Below, piece after piece: positions 9,520 through 19,612 of a stretch of DNA of 64,000 nt; positions within the stretch are counted from its first letter, which is position 1, and the number at the start of each line of letters is the position of its first letter. Source of the stretch: Andalucia godoyi (Eukaryota > Discoba > Jakobea > Jakobida > Andaluciidae). The translations under genes and the position numbers were made by a program. Location of the stretch: NCBI GenBank assembly GCA_009859145.1, contig VRVR01000054.1:144497-208496 (forward strand), read 5' to 3'. The notes below the pieces were generated by a model. The model did not search any database, was not told the origin of the DNA, and worked only from the letters and a program-made list of their open reading frames with translations.

Positions 9520-9711
9520 TCACAATCCTCGACCTCACGTGCCTGTGCTTACCTTTTCCTTGCAATTCGCGATCTGAAAGCTGGAATATTCCGCAACACA
9601 CAATAGAATAACCCGCCAGAAAAACCCCAGTTAAAAAAACCTCGATTAACTACTGTCGTTTGCTGCGTATCTTTTCTTCCTGCATTCCGATTATTCTTTA
9701 TTCGGAAATCT

Positions 9712-9728
9712 AACCCTAGCCTAGGGTT
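9712..9728. promoter_or_regulatory. Inverted pair of telobox halves
   Basis: AACCCTAG and CTAGGGTT face each other across a single C, forming a perfect palindrome with a one-base centre, upstream of Tat-SF1. It could bind a dimeric telobox protein; this is inference. Confidence 0.3.
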
Positions 9729-9792
9729 CATCTCGCTCTTTTCCCCCCTTCGTTTCTTCGTCAAACCTGTCTGTCGTTTTCTTTTTCCTTAC

Positions 9793-9838
9793 TTCTGTTT
9801 CTGTTTCTGTTTCTGTTTCTGTTTCTGTTTCTGTTTCT
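9793..9838. repeat. Hexamer microsatellite (tttctg)n
   Basis: About seven head-to-tail copies of tttctg in the spacer between RFC4 and Tat-SF1. Confidence 0.85.
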
Positions 9839-10143
9839 TCCTTTTTTCTTTCTGTAACCGAGTCGTCCTTGTCTAGTCGAATGTTATTCTCGCCTTTTAC
9901 TAGAATAACCCGTGGACTGGGACATCAAAAGGCTCGCCATATCTATTTTTTGGGCTCCTTTTCCCAGGAGATTCTCTTACACACTTATACAGTTTTTCTC
10001 CCCTCACTCTCCTTTAAGATTATCATTAAAGCAAAACAACAAAACACAACACAACACAAAACAGAAGACCAACGCAGAATGCGAAAACATTTACGGGTTT
10101 GCTTAAATACCGCTGCCCGTTACACACGGCGACACACACATAT

Positions 10144-11223
10144 CTAGGCTTGCTGCGGACATACTTTCTGGGCATAGGCGCATAGATGCAAGAGCTGGAG
10201 CGTCTCGTCTGCGCCATCGGCCATTGCCTTTTCGGCCTGTGCGGCAACAATGCAGGTTCTTGCGAGAGCAAGGTCTCCAAGCGCCGACTTCTCCGAGTTG
10301 GAGCTGGAGCTGGAGCTGGAGCTGGAGCTGGAGTTGGAAACGAGGTGGGCGACAAGCTGCCGTAGAACCTGGGCGCCAGAATACCCGTCGTACGACAGCG
10401 CCTCGACACGCTGCTCCATTTCTGCAAACTGCCGGGAGCTGCCGAGCGTCGCGGCCAGTTCGCGGACTCTGGCGGCGGGCACTGCGCCGGAAGCCTGCCG
10501 CACGTCGTCGAGCGAGACTTGCGCCGCGGAGGGGCTGACTACAGCAGCTGCCTGAGTACTGGAAGTGGAAGTGGCGACGGCGAGAGAGAGCTGGGAAGTG
10601 GCTTGGAGAAGTGTGATGGCGCGTCGGAGGTCTCCTGCAGCCATGGACGCAAGCTCGGCGCGTGCGTCCGGTGCAATGCGGATGTTTTCGCGTTCGGCAA
10701 TCAGGAGGATGCGGTCATCGAGGGCGTCGAGTGGGAGCGGCTTGAAGCGGAATTTCGCGCAGCGCGATGCGATCGGGTCGATGATTTTTGACACGTAGTT
10801 GCACAGCAGGCAGAATCGCGTGACGCGTGCGTACTCTTCCATGGTGCGACGCAGGGCGGCCTGAGCATCCGTCGTCATATTGTCCGCCTCGTCTAGTATC
10901 AATAATTTGTATGGCGGCAATGAGCCACTGCCGCTTGAGACTGCACCCTGAGCGAACGTCTTGATCTTGGTGCGCACGACCTGGATTCCGCGCTCATCGG
11001 ACGCATTCAGCTCCAACACACGCTCTCTGTACGACGTGCCAAACAGATCGCGGGCCGCTGCGTGAACCACAGACGTTTTCCCTGTTCCTGGAGGCCCGTA
11101 GAAGAGCAAATGAGGCAAATTCTGCGACGAGATCGCACGGCTCAGCGCACTCACGACCTCCGGCTGGTGCACGACTTCAGAAAGCGTCTTTGGTCGATAT
11201 TTTTCAATCCACGGAAGCGACAT
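10144..11223 (-). CDS. RFC4: Replication factor C subunit 4 (clamp loader small subunit)
   Basis: This is a 359-aa AAA+ clamp-loader subunit that opens and loads PCNA at primer-template junctions in the nucleus. It starts SLPWIEKYRP, the RFC box, and has Walker A GPPGTGKTS (43-51), Walker B LLILDEAD (about 107-114) and the SRC arginine-finger motif (about 153-155). Segments such as LNASDERGIQVVR and RFCLLCNYVSKII match RFC4 (yeast Rfc2) more closely than RFC2, RFC3 or RFC5. A Ser run encoded by a gagctg-type repeat lies in the C-terminal collar region (about 10,300 on the plus strand). The frame is open upstream to 11349, but the ATG at 11223 sits directly before the RFC box. Divergent from RAB3GAP1. 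Confidence 0.95.
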   Translation of the reverse strand: MSLPWIEKYRPKTLSEVVHQPEVVSALSRAISSQNLPHLLFYGPPGTGKTSVVHAAARDLFGTSYRERVLELNASDERGIQVVRTKIKTFAQGAVSSGSGSLPPYKLLILDEADNMTTDAQAALRRTMEEYARVTRFCLLCNYVSKIIDPIASRCAKFRFKPLPLDALDDRILLIAERENIRIAPDARAELASMAAGDLRRAITLLQATSQLSLAVATSTSSTQAAAVVSPSAAQVSLDDVRQASGAVPAARVRELAATLGSSRQFAEMEQRVEALSYDGYSGAQVLRQLVAHLVSNSSSSSSSSSSSNSEKSALGDLALARTCIVAAQAEKAMADGADETLQLLHLCAYAQKVCPQQA

Positions 11224-11643
11224 TCGTTCTCGGTTTTTGTGTTGGTTCGCTTGCTTATCCTTTCTTCTTCTCGTATTTTTCTTTCTCTTTTGGTAGTTTC
11301 TTAAAATAAAATAAAAATCTGTTTTTATTAAATATTGTATTTCTTTCATGAATTGTGTTTTGAGGCTTTTGCGCCAAGATGACGGAAAGCAGCGCGGGAA
11401 AAAAAAAGATGACTACGACAGGCGAGGCTGAGAGCTGCGTTCTTTGATTTTGTGTGATTCTCGAATCTGAGGCGTTTTCATTCTCTCTCTCTTTTGATTG
11501 TTGTTGTTATTATTATTAATTCTTTTTCAGAAAAAAAAAAAGTTTAAAATTATCTTCTTGTTGTTTGTTTATTTTGAAATTTAAAAGAAAGAGGTGCGGC
11601 GGGCGGCTTCGGGAAGAGGAGAAGCGACGGCTGTGGGGGAAAA
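11224..11643. promoter_or_regulatory. Divergent RFC4 / RAB3GAP1 promoter region
   Basis: 420 A/T-rich bases without a gene. A T-rich tract ending in cag at 11530 lies 114 bases before the RAB3GAP1 ATG. Confidence 0.35.
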
Positions 11644-14448
11644 ATGGAAGCTGGTGAAGAAGAGCAGCATCCGCAAAGGTCCAGGGATGCTGATGATGGT
11701 CATAGAGAAGATGATGGTGATGATGATGGTGATGGACATAGTGAAGATGGAGGACAAGGAGAAGGCGAGTTTGAAATCAAGGATTTTTCGAATGCATCGA
11801 TGTTGGAGCGATTGTCGTCGAGATTGGCGACCTTGATACCGATTGTACTTGGAGATAAGAATACGGTGCATGATCTCGAGTTTGATGGAAAGTCGTTTTC
11901 GCTCGAGTATTGCTGCTTGGAGGGATGCAGTGGGTTTGAATGCACGCCCTTGGTCTATGGAGACCCGCGGGAAGATGCAGTGTTTGACACACATGGGGAG
12001 TTTTCACTGCGCATTCTCGGTCTTTTGCACGCGCTCATCTTCCGAATCGACGAAAATCGCATCGATGGTCAGTACGGAAGCGTATCCGTGCTGTGCAATT
12101 CCATCCGATCGGCGCTGCTCGTAGCCCTGCATCATGATGTTCGTCATAGTCATGGCCGAAATGTGGCAAAAGGAAGGGTAGTAGGATGTCATGCTGCGGT
12201 TCCGGTCTTGGTGCTCGTTGGTCAGGCCTTCGGTCTCGGGTTCGATCCAACAACAAGACTCGACTTTTGCATCCATATCAAACCGCGGAACCTTAATTTG
12301 CAGACGTTTCCGAAACCGGGTCTTTCGCGACGACGCACGGAAACCTCCGTATCACTCTCTCGGCTGCTTTCAGTATATCCATCTATGGATGCCGCTTCAA
12401 GACCCGCAAAACAAGGACAACCCGGGCAGCAGCACATGCCATGGGTGCATGTGTTGGAAGAATATCTGGGCGCAGATGGACTGTTTGGGACGTATACAGA
12501 CCCGGTTTCGGCGTTTGTGTTTGGAGTCGAGACGGAAAATGACACACCAAAACACTACGACATGCGCGTCGTGTTGCAGCCGTGTGACTTTGGCATTTCG
12601 GCGCAGATACAGAGGTTTGTCGATTTTCTGGCTCTGTGTGAGCGCATCGAGACTGCACATGCGCCGTCGGCTGCTTCCGACATTGGCGTCAAAGATCGGA
12701 GCGCATCCTCCTCCTCCGCTTCATCTCCATCTGCGTCTTCGCCATCAGCAGCAGCATCGTCATATTTGGATTTTGCGGCTGGATTGTTTGAATTGGATGT
12801 TTCAGCGCTGCGAGAAGCAAAGGAGGCGATCGAGAGCGTCTTTTCGGCGTCGTCGGCGACACTTGAGAACTCGGCGAAAACAGAAAATGACGAGGCTCGC
12901 GAAAAGGACCAGTTTTTGTTGCTCGATACTACGTCGCGGAGGCTGTTGGTTCGGGTCGCAGAGTGTGAAACAATTGGGCAGTTTCGGGCATTTTGGCTCG
13001 AGTTCGTGCGGCGGTTGCGCTGGTTTTGGGAGTCTGGAACGCCGATTCCGGGAGTTGCGGTGCCGCTTGACCATGCTGCAGAGGACCGAGGGAGCGCGCT
13101 GAAGTCCCCTACAACGCCTACTTCGCCGACGTTTTCTCTGCGCAGAGGTGTTCGAGAAGGTCTTGTGCGCAATGCAGTCGAGCGGAAGATTCAGCTGTTG
13201 CAGTACTGCATTGTGCAGCAGTCAATGAATCCTCCCAGCGCAACGCAAAACACGGCTGCTGCGGCGCACTCGGAAGTCCCAGTGGTCGAAGGATGGGAAA
13301 TGGACATTGTAATGGACGATGCGCCAAGTCAGCAATCGCAGCAGCAGCCTGCTGGTCTCGCGAAGGTGGTCACTGACAGGCCACCCGAGCCTACACATTC
13401 TTCACAAACAAACACGGAAAGAGGTGGCGCAAAAGAACGGGATGGCGACGAAGATGAAGACGAGGACGAATTCTTTGATGCTCATGAAGCAGAGGAGTCT
13501 GCGGTTCCGCAGATTGCATCACCAGTGTTGATCCCCGACGATCCGTATCGTGCACGGCGTGAAGGAGCGTTGCATCCACTGTTGCGCCGGAACAAGCCTT
13601 TTTATTCCTTTGCGGTACCAGACATGCCTCTGTATGTCCCGGAAACGCTGAAGCCGCCTCCTGATTTTGTTCTACTGGACGTGCATGGAGTGCAGGATTT
13701 GTCCGGAGTTCGCATATTGAAGTCTGACATGTCCAGCTTCAAAGCTGCGAATCCCGGATGTGATATGCGCGACTTTCTGCGCTGGCACTCTCCCAAGGAC
13801 ATTCGCGACGATGGATCCTATTCCGAGCGCTTCCAAAAGACATCGCATACTGGAGATTCGATGTGGGAAAATGCATGGGACCATTCGCTGCCCAAGCCTG
13901 CATCCGAGCAGCCGCCATTGCTGAACCTGGTTCGTGAGGCCGAGCTTGTGCTGAACGAACTCGAGGTCATGTCCCTACGCGAAGTACTCGTTACGATTCT
14001 ACCCATTGCATCTGCGCTGGGAATTCATCTAGCGCTGAAATCTCGCGTGTGCGAATCGTTCCACGTCGAGAAACATCTGCTGGACATAGGCCAACGGTCT
14101 GTGCATGCATGGGAAGCATCCGAGACCGCAGACGAGTTTGCAGCGTCCGGGCTCGTGCATGGCATCCAATCTGCCGAGTATGCGGCTGCAGCAGTCGCGT
14201 CTTTGCTCTCCAAGTTTTCGCATTGCACGCGCGACTTGGCGGACATTGACCGCATTCTGGACTATTCCTTCCGCGACCCAGCCCAGCGCATCCCTGTCTC
14301 GGAGCACCATCTCGAAGGCTGGCATGTCAGCGAAACACCCCCTACCAGCGTCGAACACTTGCTCGTTTGGGAAAAACCTTTCCGCAGATTGTACATTGGA
14401 GCCGACCTCTTTGCCCAGTCTTGCTCTCCCTTCCTGCCCAAGCCATGA
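11644..14448 (+). CDS. RAB3GAP1: Rab3 GTPase-activating protein catalytic subunit
   Basis: The 934-aa protein matches the Rab3GAP1 family along its length (human about 980 aa). Landmarks are an N-terminal lobe with VPVLVLVG followed by TRLDFCIHI, the helical FWLEFVRRLRWFWE segment with IPGVAVP, and the diagnostic DMSSFKAANPGCDMRDFLRWHSP block (nucleotides about 13,727-13,795). A WENAWDH and VREAELVLNELE region follows. With RAB3GAP2 it acts as Rab3 GAP and Rab18 GEF at ER and lipid-droplet membranes. Ser/Ala-rich and acidic inserts (about residues 355-385 and 600-620) are lineage-specific. The segment near residues 150-220 looks unusual in composition but aligns in frame, so I see no frameshift. 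Confidence 0.9.
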   Translation: MEAGEEEQHPQRSRDADDGHREDDGDDDGDGHSEDGGQGEGEFEIKDFSNASMLERLSSRLATLIPIVLGDKNTVHDLEFDGKSFSLEYCCLEGCSGFECTPLVYGDPREDAVFDTHGEFSLRILGLLHALIFRIDENRIDGQYGSVSVLCNSIRSALLVALHHDVRHSHGRNVAKGRVVGCHAAVPVLVLVGQAFGLGFDPTTRLDFCIHIKPRNLNLQTFPKPGLSRRRTETSVSLSRLLSVYPSMDAASRPAKQGQPGQQHMPWVHVLEEYLGADGLFGTYTDPVSAFVFGVETENDTPKHYDMRVVLQPCDFGISAQIQRFVDFLALCERIETAHAPSAASDIGVKDRSASSSSASSPSASSPSAAASSYLDFAAGLFELDVSALREAKEAIESVFSASSATLENSAKTENDEAREKDQFLLLDTTSRRLLVRVAECETIGQFRAFWLEFVRRLRWFWESGTPIPGVAVPLDHAAEDRGSALKSPTTPTSPTFSLRRGVREGLVRNAVERKIQLLQYCIVQQSMNPPSATQNTAAAAHSEVPVVEGWEMDIVMDDAPSQQSQQQPAGLAKVVTDRPPEPTHSSQTNTERGGAKERDGDEDEDEDEFFDAHEAEESAVPQIASPVLIPDDPYRARREGALHPLLRRNKPFYSFAVPDMPLYVPETLKPPPDFVLLDVHGVQDLSGVRILKSDMSSFKAANPGCDMRDFLRWHSPKDIRDDGSYSERFQKTSHTGDSMWENAWDHSLPKPASEQPPLLNLVREAELVLNELEVMSLREVLVTILPIASALGIHLALKSRVCESFHVEKHLLDIGQRSVHAWEASETADEFAASGLVHGIQSAEYAAAAVASLLSKFSHCTRDLADIDRILDYSFRDPAQRIPVSEHHLEGWHVSETPPTSVEHLLVWEKPFRRLYIGADLFAQSCSPFLPKP

Positions 14449-15104
14449 CAATCGGACACTCATCTCTATCCTTTTTCTGTTATACGCCCTCTCTAACCCA
14501 CTGTTAAAACAAAAACAAATTAATAAAGCCTTTTATTTCACGCCTACATTGTACACGAACCACGGATAATCATCGCTGATCACCCATAATCAATGCTGCA
14601 ACCCAACAACATGCATAATGCAACGCGGCGGCGTGTTTATAGGGATTCCATGATCAAAAATGGGAGGCGAAACGAATCGGGCATCGTGTGACGGAGTTGC
14701 CAAGATAACAGACGCATGCGCATGGCGCGTGGCAAAGTGGTTCTGTTTACGTGCGCTGTAAATTGCTTTATCATTTCGCAATAGGTGGCAACTGCACTCG
14801 ATTGGTCATGAACTGCTGGGCTGCTGACCGCTGCTCCCTTGCTTGGCCTTTCCCTTACTTTTCGTTTTGTTTTTAGTTTTCCTTCTTTGCACTTATAATT
14901 GTTATTGTTATTGTTATTGTTATTGTTTACAGTGTATACGAAGCGGTGCGTTTTTTGTGGCTTTCCCCGTGGTTATTTATCGGTTTTGCTGATATAGCTG
15001 ATATAGCTGATCTGGCTGATATAGAGTAAGTGAGTGGGTGAGTGCGCTGCGAAAAAAAAAAGAAAAAAAGAAAAAAGGATAACATCATCAGCATTATTGA
15101 TAAC
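14449..15104. other. Spacer between RAB3GAP1 and the RhoGAP gene
   Basis: 656 bases with no recognised gene. It holds a (attgtt)n array at about 14,897-14,928 running into a ttacag acceptor-like site at 14,932, and a four-copy 9-mer (gctgatata-like) at about 14,989-15,024. The last 50 bases before the next ATG are A-rich. Confidence 0.45.
14989..15024. repeat. Four-copy 9-mer tandem repeat
   Basis: Four adjacent units of gctgatata with one variant (gctgatctg), about 80 bases upstream of the RhoGAP ATG. Confidence 0.7.
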
Positions 15105-16961
15105 ATGTCGTCTGGTGCTTGTGAGTGGATGAGGATCCGGACGCGTGACGGGACAGAGTACTACTTTAATACAGTGACAACGCTTACGACGTGGGATCCT
15201 CCAGAGCCCGACGCCGATACTGCAGAAGGGTGGATCCTTGCGTTTGACCAATCTGGGAAATCATACTATTTCAACCCGACGACGAAAGCCACACAGTGGG
15301 AAAAGCCGGTGAAGAAGGGCACACTTGCGGAAGACGCCGAGCAGGACGATGGACACATAGAGTTTGTGAATGGGATGCATAAAGGAGTGGTGCAGACATC
15401 GCCAAAGGCTGCACCGCCGGTTGCGTCGAGAAAAGACATCAATGCAGACGTCGGGTCATCCTCGGAAGATGACGATGATATGGTGGCCAAGTCCTCGTCG
15501 AGTTCTGGCGGGGCGTCCTTGTCGAGTTCGGGTCATCATACAGCGTCGTCGTCCAATCCATCGACTCCAACTGCTTCTGCAAGCAAAGACAAGGCTTCGG
15601 AAAAGAAGAAGAAGACTGCCGCTGGCAGAAAAGGAAAAGCATTTGTGACGCTCGAAATGGAACGTGCTGTCGATCCTCTTCCTTCTTCGAAGGATGCCAA
15701 GGAGGGAAAGGAGGGCAAACATGCAAAGGACTCGGAAAAGAAAAAAGGGTTCTTTGGCGGGCTGTTCAGTCGCACAAAGACTGCATCGTCGTCGACGCTG
15801 TCGGCAGGCGGAAAGGTGTCCGCTCGGGCGTACGATGCTTGGAGGTTCCACAAACACGTTGCCACAAAGACGGTTCTGGACATCCCAATGGAAAATCTGT
15901 CATGGTTCGGTTCTGTGCCAGAAGCAGTGTACGTGTATTGCGGAGACCGCCAGCCGTCGAAGAACCTGGCGAGTGCATTCACCACGCAGAATAAGGCGTA
16001 CGCTCCGGATCTGATCAAGGCGATCTTCCAGGGAATTCTGAAGTATCAGATCGAGCAGCCGGGGCTAAAGAACGAGATCTACATCCATATCATGCGGCAC
16101 TTGAACGGCAATCCTCGGCCGGAGTCCGCCAGGGCGGCGTTGGATTTGCTGAATGTGGCAATGCATTTGCTGTTGCCACAAGAAGATTTTGTCGCTGCTC
16201 TGGCATCGTTTCTCGTCGAATTGCAAAAGCCAGAGAATAACGTGCATGAATTGCCCATCGAGATCATCTCGTATCTGATGGATCGCATCCGAATGCTGCA
16301 GTCACTGTCGAAGTTCCACCGATCCTGCAGCCCAGATCTCAACGAACTGGACTTCATCAAGAAACTGCCCGCAGTGAATCCGGTGTTCAATGTCACCGTG
16401 CACGAATACATGCTTTGGCAGAAGGAAAGAAACATCCAGGGAGATCTTCCGGTTATTTTAACAACATGTGCTGGTCTGATTGAATCTCTCGGTGGCTTCC
16501 GAACACAAGGAGTCTTCCGCCTGCCAGGCAACCAGGAAGCAGTCTCCGCGATTTGCAACCAGTTTATCGAGAGCGGGAGCCTGGAGTTGCTGAACAACTG
16601 CAAGGATCTACATGTGGTCTGTTCTACATTTAAACTCTGGTTGCGATCTCTCGCCGAGCCAATCATCCCGGTCGACTTGTACCAAGTTTGCGTCCAAAAG
16701 TCAAAGGATCCGCAAGCTTGCATTGCTCTCGTACAGTCAATTGATCCAACGTCGCTCACAATTCTGAAATGGGTCATTTCGTTCGTTTCTCGATTTTGCG
16801 TCGAGAGCGTTGTCAAGTTGACAAGCATGTCCACCGAGAATCTCGCAATCGTCTTTTGCCCAAATTTGCTGCGCGATCCCATGGCTCGTCCAGACACGAT
16901 TCTCCAAAATTCGTTTGCGGAACGTGCATTCGTCACCAATTTGCTGCGAAGCTGGAGATGA
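15105..16961 (+). CDS. WW-WW-MyTH4-RhoGAP protein (ARHGAP39/Vilse-like)
   Basis: The 618-aa protein has two WW domains (about residues 6-35 and 42-72, each ending Trp-x-x-Pro). A Ser/Lys-rich linker follows, then a MyTH4 domain (about 262-400, with PSKNLASAF and NEIYIHIMRHL) and a C-terminal RhoGAP domain (about 432-618). The RhoGAP arginine finger is Arg472 in GVFRLPGN. This order is that of ARHGAP39/Vilse/crossGAP, which down-regulates Rac/Cdc42 in actin and motility signalling; WW domains bind proline motifs and MyTH4 binds microtubules. The ATG at 15105 is used because the upstream in-frame residues are a poly-Lys run from an A-rich leader. Convergent with MON1. Confidence 0.9.
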   Translation: MSSGACEWMRIRTRDGTEYYFNTVTTLTTWDPPEPDADTAEGWILAFDQSGKSYYFNPTTKATQWEKPVKKGTLAEDAEQDDGHIEFVNGMHKGVVQTSPKAAPPVASRKDINADVGSSSEDDDDMVAKSSSSSGGASLSSSGHHTASSSNPSTPTASASKDKASEKKKKTAAGRKGKAFVTLEMERAVDPLPSSKDAKEGKEGKHAKDSEKKKGFFGGLFSRTKTASSSTLSAGGKVSARAYDAWRFHKHVATKTVLDIPMENLSWFGSVPEAVYVYCGDRQPSKNLASAFTTQNKAYAPDLIKAIFQGILKYQIEQPGLKNEIYIHIMRHLNGNPRPESARAALDLLNVAMHLLLPQEDFVAALASFLVELQKPENNVHELPIEIISYLMDRIRMLQSLSKFHRSCSPDLNELDFIKKLPAVNPVFNVTVHEYMLWQKERNIQGDLPVILTTCAGLIESLGGFRTQGVFRLPGNQEAVSAICNQFIESGSLELLNNCKDLHVVCSTFKLWLRSLAEPIIPVDLYQVCVQKSKDPQACIALVQSIDPTSLTILKWVISFVSRFCVESVVKLTSMSTENLAIVFCPNLLRDPMARPDTILQNSFAERAFVTNLLRSWR

Positions 16962-17224
16962 AGTCGGAGTCGACATTGGGGTTTTGTTCTTTCCCATTTT
17001 CTTCAGTCTTTGTGGACAGATTGAAATTATTATTATTATTATTTGTTGTTTGTTGTTGTTGTTTTCTTTTTGTTTGAAACGCAAAGAAGGAGAAAACGAT
17101 TCAACCACCGGAATTGTTTCACACCCAAAATTTCTTGATGACAAAGGGGACCAAACGTTCTTTCTTCCCCTCCCTCCCCGCGTGACACTGTCTTTTCCAC
17201 GGCGGAGGCGATGTATCCTTATCC

Positions 17225-19189
17225 TTATCCCCATGTGGGAGAACTGACCAGAAACAACGAGTTTTCGCGATTCTTGATGAACTTGGTAACAGCCTTGGCG
17301 ATATTCGTCACAGCAGTCTTGTTCACGAGACCGTCAACGAGCAAGCAAAGCGCGAACTGCTTCGTAAGGACAACGTAGACTGCTTCTGCACCGCCGTCCA
17401 ATCGCATGTAGAAACAGGGCTTTGACGACGTGGTCCCGCGGAGGTTTTCAAGAGCCTGTAAATACAAGTTGATAATTCTCTTTTGCTCCGGCTTAGTGTC
17501 GTATGGACGTTCAAATGCTGGGTACGCAACTTGCGCGGTAAGCAGAGACTTGTAGCAGAAGTGAAGGAGGGAGTGCATTGGGATTGACGGAACAACGGAC
17601 GCAGAGAATCCGCTGATGGTGCAAGCATGCATGATCGAGCTGATGAGTGCTCCGTTGTTCTCGTGAAACCGCTGAACAATTCGCTCGCGACCGGCAGACA
17701 GACCATTCAAGTCTTCTGGAGAAGGCGAGATTATGGCAAGATACAACTTCTCATTCAAGAATGAAATGTACGCATAAACGAACTTGGTCTCGTCAATCCG
17801 CGGCAAACAGATGGGTGTCCATGTCTCGGATTGGTGCATGGAGGATGCATTTGCAGTAATGAAGTTGGTCAACAGCGCAAGATCCATGGGATCGACAACG
17901 CGATTCTTACGTCGAACAATCTGGATGACCTCGTGACCAAACATCAGCATTGCGAAAAACGTGTATTGCGTCTGCGCATCCTTTTCCAGAACGTCGCCCA
18001 CTCGCGTTCGAAGCTGTCTGGGCATATCGACGCATTTCACGCCACCAAGAGCAAGCGCGAGGTTGGAGCCCGTCCAAGACGCCAACTGATGAAACACAAT
18101 TTCTGTGCCGCCCAAAAGGGATCGCAAATCATACGAGGGATTCTTGATAAGAGTCCCCGAAGCGCCTTTCAAAGTCAATATGAACACAATTTGCCTGTAA
18201 TACAAATCGAGATGCGTTCGAAGCGTCAATACGCTTTCTCTTCCGCGCGACACGCAACACAAATAAATGGGCCCACGAATCAAAAATACAATCTTGTGGT
18301 TTCCGGCTTGGACAGACACCAAATGATCGTGGTCCTTTCCATTCGCCACGAATGAAATTAGTGCTTGGACGACTCCAAAGAACGCCGTCAATTTCGAATC
18401 ATCGCCGTATCTTGTGAAAATCGGTTTTCCTGCTGCAGAAAGAACAAACACGTGTTTCTTTCGTTTCTGAAACAACGGATCAAATGTCCCTCCTTCCATC
18501 TCTGCAGCCGCCGCCGCCGCTTCTTCAGCAACGCTTTCTGCTTCTTCAGCATGTCTCTGTTTCTCTGCAGCTTCCGCCTCCTGTCCGTCGGAACGAAGAG
18601 CACCAACACCCCCCGTTTCACGGTCTTTTGCACGGCTCCTATCGAGAACATCATCGCCATGAGCCATTTCGACGACTCCATTCTCGTCAATAACCATCCT
18701 TGTGAGCCTTCCATCCGTCCCAGAGCCAACACTGCTCCTGGAACTGCTTCTGCTGCCTCGGTTCTTCGTTTCGCTATTCAGCACTGAACTCCACTTCAAG
18801 TTTAGCCGAGATGAAGACGCCGATGCATTCTCGGAAGAAACAGATCCACCACCACCACCTCGCCTCTCACGCTCTCCAAGCACGTCTGCGCCGTGGATGT
18901 GATCCATGTCTTTTGGAAACCCTCCTGCCTCCTCCTCTGCCTCCTCCTCTGCATCACCAGCACCATCCGCACCATCCGCACCATCCGCACCAGCAATCCG
19001 GCTATCAGCGACATGGTCATCGTGCATGAGATCCTCTGCAATCGGAATCGGACTTGGCTGATGCTCTCCCCAAAACGAAGACGCCCGTCCAATGCGAAAC
19101 GGAGTCTCCGGATGGGCCGCAGAACTTCCCAAGACTTGCGCGTCGGCATCCACATCCACCCGATCCGTCTCTTCTTCTGAATCGCTCAT
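17225..19189 (-). CDS. MON1: MON1, subunit of the Rab7 GEF
   Basis: The 654-aa protein has a disordered acidic N-terminus (about 1-240) and then the MON1 longin-type domains, starting HVFVLSAAGKPIFTRYGDD. Downstream blocks include LVSVQAGNHKIVFLIRGPIYLCCVSR and VGDVLEKDAQTQYTFF. MON1 pairs with CCZ1 to activate Rab7 and drive the early-to-late endosome switch and autophagosome fusion. Residues near the N-terminus contain an ADGADGADGAGDA repeat. Length and domain order agree with fungal and animal MON1. The ATG at 19189 is the first in frame. The gene is divergent from EAPP across a spacer with trinucleotide arrays. Confidence 0.9.
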   Translation of the reverse strand: MSDSEEETDRVDVDADAQVLGSSAAHPETPFRIGRASSFWGEHQPSPIPIAEDLMHDDHVADSRIAGADGADGADGAGDAEEEAEEEAGGFPKDMDHIHGADVLGERERRGGGGGSVSSENASASSSRLNLKWSSVLNSETKNRGSRSSSRSSVGSGTDGRLTRMVIDENGVVEMAHGDDVLDRSRAKDRETGGVGALRSDGQEAEAAEKQRHAEEAESVAEEAAAAAAEMEGGTFDPLFQKRKKHVFVLSAAGKPIFTRYGDDSKLTAFFGVVQALISFVANGKDHDHLVSVQAGNHKIVFLIRGPIYLCCVSRGRESVLTLRTHLDLYYRQIVFILTLKGASGTLIKNPSYDLRSLLGGTEIVFHQLASWTGSNLALALGGVKCVDMPRQLRTRVGDVLEKDAQTQYTFFAMLMFGHEVIQIVRRKNRVVDPMDLALLTNFITANASSMHQSETWTPICLPRIDETKFVYAYISFLNEKLYLAIISPSPEDLNGLSAGRERIVQRFHENNGALISSIMHACTISGFSASVVPSIPMHSLLHFCYKSLLTAQVAYPAFERPYDTKPEQKRIINLYLQALENLRGTTSSKPCFYMRLDGGAEAVYVVLTKQFALCLLVDGLVNKTAVTNIAKAVTKFIKNRENSLFLVSSPTWG

Positions 19190-19246
19190 GACCTTCCTTC
19201 CCTTTGAATTTCACCTGGCTTCACAACTCGATGCACCACCACCACC

Positions 19247-19307
<61 letters not shown>

Positions 19308-19612
19308 ATAACAACAATGTATCTATCTATTTCTCTATATATATATGACCTCGCCAAAATACAACAGAAATAATAGATTTATACAATCAAAGATGAATAT
19401 GAGAATGAACGGAGACACAAACATCACTCTTTTTTTTTGCTTTTGCATTTTTCAAACTAATGCCTGTTAGATATCGAACTCTGTCGACACGCATTATGTT
19501 TTTTTTTTACAGTCAGCACGAAGAAGCAGATTTTCCCGCTCATTTCCCCCCTTTTTTTGTGTTTTGTTTTTTCCCCAGTAGACCGGATGACTCGCAACGA
19601 CGGGGTCGGACG
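19190..19612. other. Divergent MON1 / EAPP spacer with trinucleotide repeats
   Basis: A (cca)n then (cta)n array fills about 19,235-19,305, directly upstream of MON1. A ttttttttacag tract ends at 19,512, 101 bases before the EAPP ATG. No gene is seen. Confidence 0.5.
19235..19305. repeat. Compound trinucleotide array (cca)n(cta)n
   Basis: About eight cca/acc units change to about fifteen cta units within the MON1 promoter. Confidence 0.85.

Larger units (their letters stand above)
9492..10143. other. Spacer between RFC4 (3' end) and Tat-SF1 (5' end)
   Basis: No gene is recognised. The Tat-SF1 side carries AAACCCTAA at 9511-9519 and a 17-base perfect inverted repeat of telobox halves at 9712-9728. 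A hexamer array (tttctg)n occupies about 9793-9838. The RFC4 side is A/C-rich. Confidence 0.5.

Noticed and set aside
12060-12400. Possible frameshift inside RAB3GAP1
   Set aside because: The unusual-looking segment still aligns with the family in the main frame (VPVLVLVG ... TRLDFCIHI), so the competing frame is a shadow.
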